Positions 26,301-36,679 of a DNA stretch of 64,000 nucleotides are shown piece by piece (positions within the stretch are counted from its first letter, which is position 1; the number at the start of each line of letters is the position of its first letter). A model generated the notes under the pieces. It saw nothing but the letters and a program-made list of their open reading frames with translations. It made no database searches and was not told the origin of the DNA. The position numbers were made by a program, and so were the translations under genes. Source of the DNA: Zobellella denitrificans (GTDB taxonomy: Bacteria > Pseudomonadota > Gammaproteobacteria > Enterobacterales > Aeromonadaceae); the NCBI RefSeq assembly GCF_002237365.1, contig NZ_NMUO01000005.1, positions 20,272 to 84,271 of the forward strand, written 5' to 3'.

Positions 26301-26319
26301 TTTTAAACTGATCGGTGCG
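26301..26319. repeat. right end of dispersed repeat family B, copy 2
   Basis: TTTTAAACTGATCGGTGCG directly abuts the TAG stop of the minus-strand M14-like gene. The same sequence, with two or three changes, abuts the TAG stops at 11932 and 44649. No matching left end was found within this gap. Confidence 0.65.
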
Positions 26320-27381
26320 CTAGTACACCACGCTGCCGAGCTGGCTGCCGCTTTCCGCCATGGGGTTCTGGATGATCTGCACCACCACCCCGTCGGCCGG
26401 GCTGTGGTACTGTTTCACCTCGTGGCCGAAGGCGTCGTACTGCACGAACATCAGGTCTCCCTTCTTCACCTTGTCCAGCAGTTGCACCTTGGGCACCACG
26501 AAACCGCCGAACTCGGCGCGCACGTCCTCCCAGTGCTCGGTTTCCACCGGCAGCTCGGGCTGCATCACCTCGCCTTCGATCAGCTGGATATGGCGCAGGA
26601 AGTTGAGGGTGCCGTCCACCGCCCGTTCCACCAGTTCGGGTTCGTACACATCCCTTGCGCCGATCTCCAGGGTAAAGGCCGGTACCCCTATGCCGTTGTA
26701 GGCGCCGTCCACCGTGGTCTGGCTCTGGCTGCTGAAGGCCACGTCCACCCCGAACAGCCGGGTCATCTCCTTCACCGCCGGAATGCTGTAGTCGGTGTAG
26801 GCGAACAACGGGAAGGTGGTGGGGTTGGCGGTATGCATGTCGATGGCATAGTCCGCATTGTGTTTGAGCAGATCGTTCCAGATGCTGTGGGAATACCGCT
26901 GGCCCGAGGTGCGGGTGTCTTCGGTGTTGGCCTGGCGGTTGAGGTTCTCATTGACCTTGACCGGCCCCGAGGGCACGAATTCGCGCACATTGGCGATAAG
27001 CCCGGGAATGTTGAACTGGTGCACTATGGTCACGGTGCCCTTCAGCGCCTCTACGGCGAGCCGCTCCTTGACCTTGTGCACGGTGAGATAGGGGTTCATC
27101 TCGTTGGCGTGCACCCCGGCCACCAGCATCACCTTCTTGCCCGGTGCTTCCCCCTTCAGCACGCTCACCGGCAGGTAGTAGTGCTGGCCGGCGTTGTTCT
27201 GGCCCGCCACCCGAAAGTAGAACTCATGCTGTTTGCCCGGCTCGAGGGAGTCCACATCCAGCCGGGTGATCACCGGCTTGCCCTGGATCATATCGCCGTT
27301 GAACCGGGTTTCGGCCAGCACCGGCAAGGTCGAGGTCAGCACGCCCAGGGCACCGCCCCAGATAAGAGGTTTTATGGTCAT
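26320..27381 (-). CDS. secreted succinylglutamate desuccinylase/aspartoacylase-like M14 protein
   Basis: A 353-aa zinc carboxypeptidase-fold (M14, AstE/AspA-like) protein. It has a signal peptide (MTIKPLIWGGALGVLTSTLP, cleavage after VLA), so it acts in the periplasm, unlike cytoplasmic AstE. Zinc ligands are visible in AGVHANEMNPY (HxxE) and the third His in AIDMHTANP. A catalytic Glu is likely in FTLEIGARD. The ATG at 27381 is chosen because GGGAAAGAATC precedes it and the signal peptide begins there. It may deacylate or trim the compound before uptake by the ABC importer. Its promoter carries the shared 13-base motif. Confidence 0.82.
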   Translation of the reverse strand: MTIKPLIWGGALGVLTSTLPVLAETRFNGDMIQGKPVITRLDVDSLEPGKQHEFYFRVAGQNNAGQHYYLPVSVLKGEAPGKKVMLVAGVHANEMNPYLTVHKVKERLAVEALKGTVTIVHQFNIPGLIANVREFVPSGPVKVNENLNRQANTEDTRTSGQRYSHSIWNDLLKHNADYAIDMHTANPTTFPLFAYTDYSIPAVKEMTRLFGVDVAFSSQSQTTVDGAYNGIGVPAFTLEIGARDVYEPELVERAVDGTLNFLRHIQLIEGEVMQPELPVETEHWEDVRAEFGGFVVPKVQLLDKVKKGDLMFVQYDAFGHEVKQYHSPADGVVVQIIQNPMAESGSQLGSVVY

Positions 27382-27435
27382 GATTCTTTCCCTAAGTGAA
27401 ATAGCCCGAACCAATTGCTAAAAATAAAACAACAC

Positions 27436-27448
27436 AATTGTTAGCAAT
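27436..27448. promoter_or_regulatory. putative GntR operator upstream of the M14-like gene
   Basis: AATTGTTAGCAAT is the exact reverse complement of the 13-base motif at 22803-22815. A half site ATTGCTA occurs nearby at 27414-27420 in inverted orientation. The surrounding 259-bp gap to the regulator gene is AT-rich up to about 27570, and I see no supported gene in it. Confidence 0.6.
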
Positions 27449-27640
27449 AAAGTCAGCAAAAAACGTTACACTAAGGTTAACGAATAATAAAGCACTAAAT
27501 GGAAGCACAACGAAAGCTTGCTTTTGAATTATTCAAAAAAGCAGAATATTTATCTGATCGATACCGCGCGGGGCGCAGGCCCCGCCGCAGGGAGGCCCGG
27601 GAAAGGCCCGAATGGGGAGTGAGGAAAGGCGGCAGCCGGC

Positions 27641-28354
27641 TCAGCGCGGGCCGGTTTCCGCCTCGGTTTGCAGTTCGGCGAACAGCGCCGCCAGATCCAG
27701 GCTTTGCTCTTCCTCCTCGGTCAGCTCCAGGCTGGCCTCCAGGTGTTCCAGGTGGCGGCGCATGGACAGGGCGGCCGTGTCGGCCTCCCCCGCCGCCACC
27801 AGATCCAGCAGCTTGCCGTGCTCTTCACAATGGCAGTGGTGGGCGTTTCTGTCTTTCTGGTACATGCTGACGATAAGCGAGGTCTTGGCGATCATCCGTT
27901 CCAGCACCTCCACCAGCAGGCGGTTGCCGCCGAGCCTGGCCAGTTCGATATGAAAGCGGGCGGCGCAGTCCACCGCCGCCGGCCGCCGGCCCTCCTCGAC
28001 CGCCCGCCGCTCTTCTTCTATCAGCGCCCGGAGCGGGGCCAGCTCGCCCCGCCGCTCGCCCCGGGCGGCCAGGGCCACCGCCTCCTCTTCCAGGATGCGG
28101 CGCATGGCAAACACTTCGGCCGCCTCCTGCTGGCTGGGACAGGCCACGGTGGCTCCCCGGTTGGCGGCGATGGCCACCAGCCCCTGATGGCTGAGTTCCA
28201 GCAGGGCGGCGCGCACATGGTTGCGGTTGGCGCCCAGCGCCTCGGACAGCCGGGTTTCCACCAGCCGGGTGCCCGGCGCCAGCCGCTGCTCCAGGATGGC
28301 GCGGGAAATGATACCGACGATACGCTGGATTTCCCTTCGCTTGATACTGGGCAC
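27641..28354 (-). CDS. GntR/FCD family transcriptional regulator
   Basis: A 237-aa regulator with an N-terminal GntR winged HTH (ISRAILEQRLAPGTRLVETR, LGANRNHVRAALLELSHQG). A C-terminal all-helical FCD effector domain follows, with the metal/ligand residues in ARFHIELARLGGN, CEEHGKLLDLV and SMRRHLEHLE. FCD regulators respond to small organic acids of the pathway they control. It is the only regulator within the 17-28 kb locus, so it is the best candidate to bind the motif at 22803 and 27436. An acidic C-terminal tail is present. Confidence 0.88.
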   Translation of the reverse strand: MPSIKRREIQRIVGIISRAILEQRLAPGTRLVETRLSEALGANRNHVRAALLELSHQGLVAIAANRGATVACPSQQEAAEVFAMRRILEEEAVALAARGERRGELAPLRALIEEERRAVEEGRRPAAVDCAARFHIELARLGGNRLLVEVLERMIAKTSLIVSMYQKDRNAHHCHCEEHGKLLDLVAAGEADTAALSMRRHLEHLEASLELTEEEEQSLDLAALFAELQTEAETGPR

Positions 28355-28432
28355 TTTCCCTCCCGGAATGCATAAATTTTCATGTAAAAAAGATTAACAA
28401 AACCGCCGGACCGGCTCCAGCGCCTTGTTACC

Positions 28433-30451
28433 CTAGCCCCAGCGGCTGACGCCGGGGTAGCCGCCGTCGAGCAGCTCCTTGACGAACACCGAGGGGATCT
28501 GCCGATCCGCCAGCAGGAACACCTGATCCCGGGCCCGGGTCAGCCCCACATAGAACAACCGGCGCTCCTCGGCATGGGGGAAGGCTTCCTCCTCCGGCAG
28601 CAGCAACTCCAGCAGGCTGGGGCCGCTCTTGTCGGGGGGAAAGCCGTAACGTCCCCGCACCAGGCCCAGCAGGATCACGCAGTCCGCCTCCTTGCCCTTG
28701 GCGCCGTGCAGGGTCTGGGCCTCCAGCCGGAGATCCGGGAAGCGCCGGCGCCAGCCCGCCAGCTGGGACTCGTCCGGCAAGCTGAAACGGAAGCGGGCCA
28801 GCAGGTAGACGGAGGCGTCCGGCCGCTGGGCCGCGATCTGCCCCAGCAGCCGGGTCACCGCGTCCATCTGGCTGTCGTGCTCCACCGGCAGCACGTGCAC
28901 GCAGGGGCCCTCGCTGCGTTTGTGGGTACCCAGGGTTTTGGGCAACTGGCCGGGGTTGCGGGTCACGAAGCGGCTGGCCACCTGCTCGATACGGTTGTTG
29001 AAGCGGAAGGTCTGGTCCAGGACGGTGATCCGGCTGGCGCCGAAGTGGTCCGCAAAGCGGGTGGTCAGCGACACATCGGCGCCGCTGAAGCGGTAGATGG
29101 CCTGCCAGTCGTCCCCCACGCAGAACAGGGAAAGCCCGGGGGCCGCATCGCGCAGGGCCTTGAGCAGCTCGGCCCGGGGCGCGGAAATGTCCTGGAACTC
29201 GTCCACCAGCACATGGCGCCAGGGCACCTCGAACCGGCCCTGGCGCACATAATGGGTGGCCTTTTCGATCATGTCGTCGAAGTCGATGTCGCCCCGCTCG
29301 CGCAGCTGCGCCTGGTAACGGTGCAGCAGCGGCCGCACCAGGGCCAGTTGCTCGGCCTGATCCGGGGTCAGTTCGACGGGATCCGGCTCGCCATAGAGCT
29401 TGAGTGCCGCCACCAGCGGTGCCCATTCCCGCGCCAGCCGCATGAAATCCGGCCGGGGCACCACCTGGAAGCGGTGGCGGCGCAGCCAGTCGAGCAGCCG
29501 CTCGCCGTAGGCCGGATCCTCCTGCCCGAACTGCTCCAGCCAGGCGGCGAAGGCGCCCTGGCGGGCCCGCTCGTCCTGGGCCAACGGGCTCAGGGGCGGG
29601 GTGCGCCCCTCCACCCGGGACAGTATCATCAGCCCCAGGGCATGAAAGGTGCTGACCTTGACCGGAGTGGTCTCGGGCCGGCGCGCCAGCCGCTCGGCCA
29701 TTTCCGCCGCCGCCTCGTTGCCGAAGGCCAGCAGCAGCAGTTCGTCGGCCCGGGCCTGGCGCGACGCCAGCAGAAAGGCGGCCCGCGCCGCCATCACGCT
29801 GGTCTTGCCGCAGCCGGCCCCGGCCAGCACCAGGTTGTGGTCTTCGTCCACCACGCAGGCCAGGCGCTGGGCCGGGGTCAGCGGATGGGCTTCCAGGCCG
29901 TCGAACAGGGCAGTATGCTCGGCCAGGGCCTGCCGGCAATAATCCTGGCAGCACTGCTCCCACCAGGCCTCGTCCGCCGCCTGCAGCGTGGCCACCAGCT
30001 CGAACGCCGCCCGGGCCCGGTCGTCCAGCGTCTCGGGCGGCGGACAGGCGGACCAGTCCACCGCCTCCCCGGCCACCAGCGCCTGCAGCCGCCGCCAGCG
30101 GGAATGGCGCAGGTAGCCGGCGTCCAGCAGCCCCAGGCATTGCTCCGCCAGGGGCAGCACCCGGTTCGCATGATATCGGTACCAGCCCAGGGTGACCGCC
30201 TCGGCCAGGGGTTCGGCCACCACCCGGGGCAGCCAGCCCAGCTCGATATCGCCCTGGGTGCAGAACAGCCGCAGCCGGTACAGGCGGCGGGCTTCCTCCA
30301 GCCGGGGCGGCGCGCTCAGTTCGTGCCAGCCGAGCCCGTGGCGCTCGCGCTTGAGGTGCAGCACCAGGCCGTCCGCGGTCAGCTCGGTGGCCAGGAAGGG
30401 ATGGTTGAACCAGGGCGCCAGCCAGTGGGCCTTGTATATCTGCATGCTCAC
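28433..30451 (-). CDS. helD: DNA helicase IV, UvrD/Rep family
   Basis: A 672-aa superfamily 1 3'-5' helicase, close in length to E. coli HelD (684 aa). An N-terminal region of about 190 residues precedes the ATPase core. Motif I is LAGAGCGKTSVM, motif II is LVDEFQDIS, motif III is GDDWQAIYRFSG, motif IV includes TFRFNNRI, and motif V/VI are TLHGAKGKEAD and VGLTRARDQV. It acts in recombination and repair. The start is a GTG at 30451 overlapping the stop of the Lrp-type gene as GTGA; an ATG two codons on (30445) is an alternative. Confidence 0.9.
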   Translation of the reverse strand: MSMQIYKAHWLAPWFNHPFLATELTADGLVLHLKRERHGLGWHELSAPPRLEEARRLYRLRLFCTQGDIELGWLPRVVAEPLAEAVTLGWYRYHANRVLPLAEQCLGLLDAGYLRHSRWRRLQALVAGEAVDWSACPPPETLDDRARAAFELVATLQAADEAWWEQCCQDYCRQALAEHTALFDGLEAHPLTPAQRLACVVDEDHNLVLAGAGCGKTSVMAARAAFLLASRQARADELLLLAFGNEAAAEMAERLARRPETTPVKVSTFHALGLMILSRVEGRTPPLSPLAQDERARQGAFAAWLEQFGQEDPAYGERLLDWLRRHRFQVVPRPDFMRLAREWAPLVAALKLYGEPDPVELTPDQAEQLALVRPLLHRYQAQLRERGDIDFDDMIEKATHYVRQGRFEVPWRHVLVDEFQDISAPRAELLKALRDAAPGLSLFCVGDDWQAIYRFSGADVSLTTRFADHFGASRITVLDQTFRFNNRIEQVASRFVTRNPGQLPKTLGTHKRSEGPCVHVLPVEHDSQMDAVTRLLGQIAAQRPDASVYLLARFRFSLPDESQLAGWRRRFPDLRLEAQTLHGAKGKEADCVILLGLVRGRYGFPPDKSGPSLLELLLPEEEAFPHAEERRLFYVGLTRARDQVFLLADRQIPSVFVKELLDGGYPGVSRWG

Positions 30452-30873
30452 CCCAGGTTGTTGATAAGCTCGGACAAGATCATGTGGGTTTTCACCGTCT
30501 TGATATTGGGCATGTTCTCGATCTGGCCGCGCACCTCATCCAGCCGGATCATGGAGGCCGCCTCCACATACACCAGCATGTCGGTCTCGCCGCTGATGGT
30601 GTAGCACAGCTTCACCTCGGGCATGGCGCGCAGCAGGGCGGCGTATTGCTCGCAGCGGTGCACATGATAATGCAGCTCGAAATAGGCGCGCACGGCGCCG
30701 CCGCCCCCGCCGATGCGGGCGTGATAGCCGCGGATGATGCCCCGCTCCTCCAGCTGGCGGATGCGCTCGGACACCGCCGAGCGGGACAGGCTCACCTCGC
30801 GGGCGATGCTCGCCACCGCCATGCGGGCATTGGCCGCCAGCAGGGCCACTATCTGTCGATCGAATTTGTCCAC
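30448..30873 (-). CDS. Lrp/AsnC family regulator divergent from the amino-acid exporter
   Basis: A 141-aa regulator with an HTH (DKFDRQIVALLAANARMAVA, VSLSRSAVSERIRQLEERG) and a RAM-type C-terminus (CYTISGETDMLVYVEA). The GTG at 30873 is preferred because GAGAAAGG precedes it and homology starts with VDKFDRQ; an in-frame ATG 63 bp upstream would add an atypical basic extension. It is divergent from a YjeH-like exporter gene 140 bp away. The pairing of an Lrp activator with its amino-acid exporter is well known (for example lrp-brnFE), so it probably senses the exported amino acid. Confidence 0.88.
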   Translation of the reverse strand: MDKFDRQIVALLAANARMAVASIAREVSLSRSAVSERIRQLEERGIIRGYHARIGGGGGAVRAYFELHYHVHRCEQYAALLRAMPEVKLCYTISGETDMLVYVEAASMIRLDEVRGQIENMPNIKTVKTHMILSELINNLG

Positions 30874-31013
30874 CCGAAGCCTTTCTCCCACCCGCCGGCG
30901 AAACGGCGGCACAAAGCGACGAACTGCCGCCGGCAAACGGCGTTTTGCAGCGTCGGAATCTGATGCGTGGGCGCTAATATATCAGAATTCTCAGGCACGG
31001 AATCGAAACTAAA

Positions 31014-32288
31014 ATGGCGCGTTTGAACAAGGAACTGGGGCTGGCCCATGGCACCGGCATGATGGCCACCTCATTGCTCGGCACCGGCATCTTCGTGGTG
31101 CCGGCGGTGGCCGCCAGCATCGCCGGCCCGGGCTCGCTGTGGGCCTGGCTGGGGTTGATACTGCTGGTGCTGCCGGTGGCGTTCAGCTTTGCCCGCCTGG
31201 GCCAGTGTTTTCCCCACGCCGGTGGCGCGCCGCACCTGATCGGCCGGGGCCTGGGCGCGCCCATGGAAAAACTGGCCGCCTTCCTGTTCCTGGCGGTGTT
31301 GCCGGTCGGCATTCCCGCCGCTCTCACCCTCACCGCCGGCTTCTGGCACGCCCTGTTCGATCTTTCCGCCGGCGGCGATCTGCTGGTGCAGCTCGGCACC
31401 CTGGGGCTTATCCTGCTGCTCGGCAGCCGCAAGACCCGGGCCTCCGGCCTGGTGCAGGTGCTGATTGCGCTGGCCATAGTGCTGCTGTTGCTGGCCATCT
31501 GGTGGGCCGGCGGTCTGCTGGCGGCGCCGCCCGCCCTGCCGCCCCTCGCCCAGATGCAATGGGGCCTGCTGCCCGCCGCCCTGGGAGTGATGTTCTGGTG
31601 CTTCGTGGGGCTGGAAGCCTTTACCCATATGGGAGAAGAGTTCAAAAATCCCCGGCGGGACTTTCCCCTGGCGCTGCTGTTCGGGGTGCTGCTGGCCGGG
31701 CTGGTGTACCTGGGCTGTGCCCTGGCGGTGCTCCGCTTCGGGATGTTCGGTGATGAGCTGGCCAACACCACCTCCATTCCCACCCTGATGGCCGGGCTGT
31801 TCGGCGAGGGCGGGCGCTGGGCGGCGGCGCTGGTGGGCTACCTGGCCTGCTTCGCCAGCATCAATATCTATATCCAGGGATTCGCCCGGCTGCTGTGGAG
31901 CCTGGCGGACGAGGGCAAGCTGCCCGCGAGCCTGGCCCGCCTCAACCGCAACGGCGCGCCGCTGCGCGCCCTGGCCTGGGTGATCGGCGTCTGCGCCCTC
32001 TGCGTGCTGGCCGCCTGGCTGTTCCGGCTGCCGCTGGATACCCTGATCCGCTACGCCAACGGCAACTTCATCCTGGTCTACCTGCTCGCCATGGTGGCGG
32101 GAGTCAGGCTGCTCACCGGTCCCTGGCGCGCCCTGGCGGCCCTGGCCAGCCTGCTCTGCCTGGGGGTGCTGCTCTCGCTCGGGCCGGAGGCGGGCTACGC
32201 CCTGGCCCTGGGCACCGGCTTTGTGGCCTGGCGCGCCCGGCGCCGGAAAAAGCGGCGCCAGCCACTGCCCCCGCAGACTCCGGCCTGA
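31014..32288 (+). CDS. yjeH: YjeH-like amino-acid exporter, APC superfamily
   Basis: A 424-aa inner-membrane protein with about 12 helices. It begins with LGLAHGTGMMATSLLGTGIF, the characteristic APC first-helix break, and shows FWCFVGLEAFTHMGEEFKNP. Similarity in pattern and length to E. coli YjeH (418 aa), an exporter of methionine and branched-chain amino acids, is good. The basic C-terminal tail is probably cytoplasmic. The divergent Lrp-type gene suggests induction by the exported amino acid. Confidence 0.85.
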   Translation: MARLNKELGLAHGTGMMATSLLGTGIFVVPAVAASIAGPGSLWAWLGLILLVLPVAFSFARLGQCFPHAGGAPHLIGRGLGAPMEKLAAFLFLAVLPVGIPAALTLTAGFWHALFDLSAGGDLLVQLGTLGLILLLGSRKTRASGLVQVLIALAIVLLLLAIWWAGGLLAAPPALPPLAQMQWGLLPAALGVMFWCFVGLEAFTHMGEEFKNPRRDFPLALLFGVLLAGLVYLGCALAVLRFGMFGDELANTTSIPTLMAGLFGEGGRWAAALVGYLACFASINIYIQGFARLLWSLADEGKLPASLARLNRNGAPLRALAWVIGVCALCVLAAWLFRLPLDTLIRYANGNFILVYLLAMVAGVRLLTGPWRALAALASLLCLGVLLSLGPEAGYALALGTGFVAWRARRRKKRRQPLPPQTPA

Positions 32289-32361
32289 AGGGATCTCGTT
32301 CGGCTTAATGGGAGCGCAGCTTTTGCGCTCCACAGGAAGGGCAGCTCATTGGCGTTACTGC

Positions 32362-33198
32362 TCAGCGGCCCAGATGACGGGCGTGGAAGCGCAGGTGGTC
32401 TTCGATAAAGCTGGCGATAAAGTAGTAGCTGTGGTCGTAGCCCGGTTGCAGGCGCAGGGTCAGTGCGGCGCCGGCATGTTCGGCGGCAGCCTTGAGCGCT
32501 TGCGGTTTGAGCTGCTCGGCCAGGAAGTTGTCGGCCTCGCCCTGGTCCACCAGCATCGGCAGCGGGCAGCCTTTCTCCCTGAGCAACAGGCTGGCGTCGT
32601 ACTGGGCCCAGGCGGCCTTGTCCTCGCCCAGGTAGGCGGTGAAGGCCTTCTGCCCCCAGGGACAGTCGCTCGGGTTGGAGATGGGCGCAAAGGCCGACAC
32701 CGAGACGAAGCGTGCCGGGTTGCGCAGGGCCAGCACCAGGGCGCCGTGGCCGCCCATGGAATGGCCGCTGACAGCGCGCCGGCCGTCGAGCGGCAGCTCG
32801 GCCTCCACCAGCGCCGGCAGCTCGTTCAGCACATAGTCGTACATGCGATAGTGCCGGCGCCAGGGCGCTTCGGTGGCGTTCACATAGAAGCCGGCGCCCA
32901 GGCCCAGATCGTAGGCGCCGTTGTCGTCGTCCGGCACCCCTTCGCCGCGTGGGCTGGTGTCGGGGATGATCAGCGCCAGCCCAAGCTCGGCGGCCACCCG
33001 CTGGGCGCCGGCCTTGGTGGAGAAATTCTCGTCGGTACAGGTGAGGCCCGACAGCCAGTACAGTGCCGGCACCGGCCCCTGCTCCGCCTGGGGCGGCAGG
33101 AACACGGAAAACTGCATGCTGCAGTTGAGGCTTTGGGATTCATGCTGGTAGCGGATCTGGCGGCCGCCGAAGCATTTTTGCTCTTGTAGCAGTTGCAT
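32362..33198 (-). CDS. fghA: S-formylglutathione hydrolase
   Basis: A 278-aa alpha/beta hydrolase (esterase D family) that splits S-formylglutathione to formate and glutathione. The nucleophile elbow is [12 protein letters not shown] (Ser about residue 150), with [12 protein letters not shown] and [11 protein letters not shown] as further signatures. The catalytic His lies in [11 protein letters not shown]. The ATG at 33198 is selected by the AGGAGGTGCA site before it; the in-frame upstream extension is not coding. It is 132 bp downstream of frmA, and both serve formaldehyde detoxification. Confidence 0.93.
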   Translation of the reverse strand: MQLLQEQKCFGGRQIRYQHESQSLNCSMQFSVFLPPQAEQGPVPALYWLSGLTCTDENFSTKAGAQRVAAELGLALIIPDTSPRGEGVPDDDNGAYDLGLGAGFYVNATEAPWRRHYRMYDYVLNELPALVEAELPLDGRRAVSGHSMGGHGALVLALRNPARFVSVSAFAPISNPSDCPWGQKAFTAYLGEDKAAWAQYDASLLLREKGCPLPMLVDQGEADNFLAEQLKPQALKAAAEHAGAALTLRLQPGYDHSYYFIASFIEDHLRFHARHLGR

Positions 33199-33330
33199 TG
33201 CACCTCCTATCGGAGAGCTATAAGCCATAAGCTGTCCGCTGTAAGTAGCCCCGGCATGGCTTGCAGACACAGCGCGGTGCCTGCAGCCATGATGTTCGTC
33301 TTACAGCTTAAAGCTGATAGCCTACAGCTA
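33199..33330. repeat. short degenerate repeats between frmA and fghA
   Basis: The 132-bp gap contains inverted and direct variants of AAGCTGTAAG, for example AGCCATAAGCTGTCCGCTGTAAG and CTTACAGCTTAAAGCTGATAGC. Similar GGAAGCTGGAAGC bits occur at about 5548, 11627 and 60268. They can form hairpins but show no terminator T-run. Confidence 0.45.
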
Positions 33331-34645
<1,315 letters not shown>

Positions 34646-34737
34646 CGCGAGAACGCGCCGAAACTTTCCTGATTGTATTACACCGCCGAGCCGCGATAAT
34701 GGCGCTTGGGACAAATGATTTTTACTGCTGGGTAATA

Positions 34738-35607
34738 ATGACCAACTGGGACGGTATCAACGAATTCATCAGCGTGGTGGAAACCGAAAGCTTCACCGCC
34801 GCCGCCCGCCGGCTGGAGGTGTCGGTCGCCCATGTCAGCCGGCGCATCAGTCAGCTGGAAGACCGGCTGGGCGCCAAACTGCTGTATCGCACCACCCGCA
34901 AGCTGCGGCTCACCGAGGTGGGCCAGCTCTACTACCGCCACACCCGCAAGGTGCTGGACGAGCTGGCCGAGGCCGAGCGCCTGGTCAGCGCCATGGAGGG
35001 CAACCCGGTGGGCAGGCTGCGCATCACGGCCCCCGTCTATTATGGCGAGCGCTTCCTGGCGCCCCTGGTCAACGACTTCCTGCTGCTGTATCCGGCGCTG
35101 GAGCTGGATCTGGTGCTCACCAACCAGACGGTGGATCTGGTGCAGGAAGGTTTCGACCTGGCCATCCGCCTCGGCACCCTGGACTCCTCCTCCCTGATGT
35201 GCCGCAAGCTGGCCCGGCGCACCCAGTATCTGTGCGCCTCCCCCGCTTATCTCGCCGGGCACGGCACCCCCGCCACCCTGGCCGACCTGAGCCGGCACAG
35301 GTGCCTGGCGGGCACGGTGGATCACTGGCGCTTCGTGGAACAGGGCCAGCCCAGGAGCTTTCGCCTGGGCAGCGGCTGGCACTGCAACTCGGGCCTGGCG
35401 CTGAAGGACGCCGCCTTGAAGGGGCTCGGCATAGTGCAGTTGCCCGACTACTATGTGCAGGAAGAACTGGGCCGGGGTGAGCTGGTCAGCCTGCTGGACC
35501 AGTACCGGTTGCCGGACGACGGCATCTGGGTGCTCTACCCCCACAACCGCCACCTCTCTCCCAAGGTGCGGCTGCTGGTGGATTTTCTGGTGGAAAGGCT
35601 GGGGTAA
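34738..35607 (+). CDS. LysR family regulator next to the formaldehyde genes
   Basis: A 289-aa regulator. The N-terminal HTH is INEFISVVETESFTAAARRL followed by VSVAHVSRRISQLEDRLG; a periplasmic-binding-protein-like effector domain follows (residues 90-289). The ATG at 34738 begins MTNWDGI, the expected LysR N-terminus; the longer in-frame extension lies in repeat sequence. It is divergent from frmA, so control of frmA-fghA is the simplest reading, although no T-N11-A box was identified with confidence. Confidence 0.88.
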   Translation: MTNWDGINEFISVVETESFTAAARRLEVSVAHVSRRISQLEDRLGAKLLYRTTRKLRLTEVGQLYYRHTRKVLDELAEAERLVSAMEGNPVGRLRITAPVYYGERFLAPLVNDFLLLYPALELDLVLTNQTVDLVQEGFDLAIRLGTLDSSSLMCRKLARRTQYLCASPAYLAGHGTPATLADLSRHRCLAGTVDHWRFVEQGQPRSFRLGSGWHCNSGLALKDAALKGLGIVQLPDYYVQEELGRGELVSLLDQYRLPDDGIWVLYPHNRHLSPKVRLLVDFLVERLG

Positions 35608-35723
35608 TGCCGGGCAGGTGCCGCAGCCGCCATACCGCCGGTGCCATGGAGCCCGGTCGGCTTAGGGTGTACAATTGGCGTCTTTATGAACGCCGACCGC
35701 CCTCCAACGCGAAGGAAAGTCCC

Positions 35724-36494
35724 ATGCCTGCTTTTAAGCCCTTTGAAATCATGGCATTGCCCACCGAAATGGCCCATCACCAGCATCACTACAACCAGAT
35801 AGTGATAGGCCTTAACGGCCAGACCGAGTTCGATATCGGCGGCAACGGCAGCCTGATGGGGCCGGGCCAGGGTTGCCTGGTGTCGTCGGAGCAGGACCAC
35901 GCCTTCGGCGGCCGGGGCAGCAACGCCATACTGGTGGTCAACCTGTCCCTCAATCCGGTGCCCGTGGTGCCCGGCCAGGAAGAGCGCCTGACCTGCCTGT
36001 TCGACAAGCCCCGCTACTTCCAGCTGGCGCCCCAGGCGCAGCAGCTGGTGTCGGTGCTCAGCCACGAGATGCGTGCCAACCCGGACGATCACCTGCTCGG
36101 CCAGGCCTGCGCCCACACCCTGCTGTGCGCCCTGCACCGGCACATGGCCTTTCCCCGCCTGCAGCCCAGGACCAAGCGCCTCAACCTGGAGGTGATCGAC
36201 GCCTACATCGCCCAGCACCTGGGCCGCAAGATCACCGTGGCCCAGCTAGCCGGCTGCGCTTTCCTGGGCGAAAGCCAGTTCCACCTGCTGTTCAAGGAGC
36301 AGACCGGGCTGTCCCCCTACCAGTACGTGCTGGAAAAACGCCTGGCCGAGGCCAGGCGCCTGCTGGTGGACAGCCAGCACAGCCTGGCCTATATCGCCCA
36401 GCACTGCGGCTTTTCCAGCCAGAGCCTGTTCACCCAGGTGTTCTCGAGCCGGTTCGACCTCTCGCCTTCCCGCTACCGCAAGCTGCACCGCTGA
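35724..36494 (+). CDS. AraC family regulator upstream of putP
   Basis: A 256-aa regulator with an N-terminal cupin-like sensing domain (EMAHHQHHYNQIVIGLNGQT) and two C-terminal AraC HTH motifs (TVAQLAGCAFLGESQFHLLF, LAYIAQHCGFSSQSLFTQVF). The ATG at 35724 is set by GAAGGAAAGTCC. The gene lies 185 bp before putP on the same strand. In Pseudomonas the AraC-type PruR activates put genes, so a similar role here is plausible but not shown. Confidence 0.88.
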   Translation: MPAFKPFEIMALPTEMAHHQHHYNQIVIGLNGQTEFDIGGNGSLMGPGQGCLVSSEQDHAFGGRGSNAILVVNLSLNPVPVVPGQEERLTCLFDKPRYFQLAPQAQQLVSVLSHEMRANPDDHLLGQACAHTLLCALHRHMAFPRLQPRTKRLNLEVIDAYIAQHLGRKITVAQLAGCAFLGESQFHLLFKEQTGLSPYQYVLEKRLAEARRLLVDSQHSLAYIAQHCGFSSQSLFTQVFSSRFDLSPSRYRKLHR

Positions 36495-36679
36495 TCACCC
36501 TTCTCGCAGCGGCGGAGTTTTCCTAAAAAATAACGCAGAAAAGCAAAAGACCCGGGCTGTCGTTCCCCCTACTATCCTTGTTAAGTAACAAAAGCTTAAC
36601 CATGGCGGCCCAGCCCCGTGGCCAATCCCACACTGCGATGTAACAGAAAGAACAGGAATCCATCCTGGAGGAACAGGGA

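Noticed and set aside
27499..27870. Small plus-strand frame beginning MEAQRKLAFELFKKAEYLSD
   Set aside because: The first 20 residues look protein-like, but the frame then runs into Pro/Arg-rich shadow sequence opposite the GntR gene, and no RBS is visible.
28574..30604. 676-aa plus-strand frame opposite helD
   Set aside because: The helicase on the minus strand shows all SF1 motifs; this frame shows none.
32311..32331. Hairpin GGAGCGC...GCGCTCC after the YjeH-like gene as a terminator
   Set aside because: The stem is short, with no T-run on either side in a useful position, so it is not listed as a terminator.
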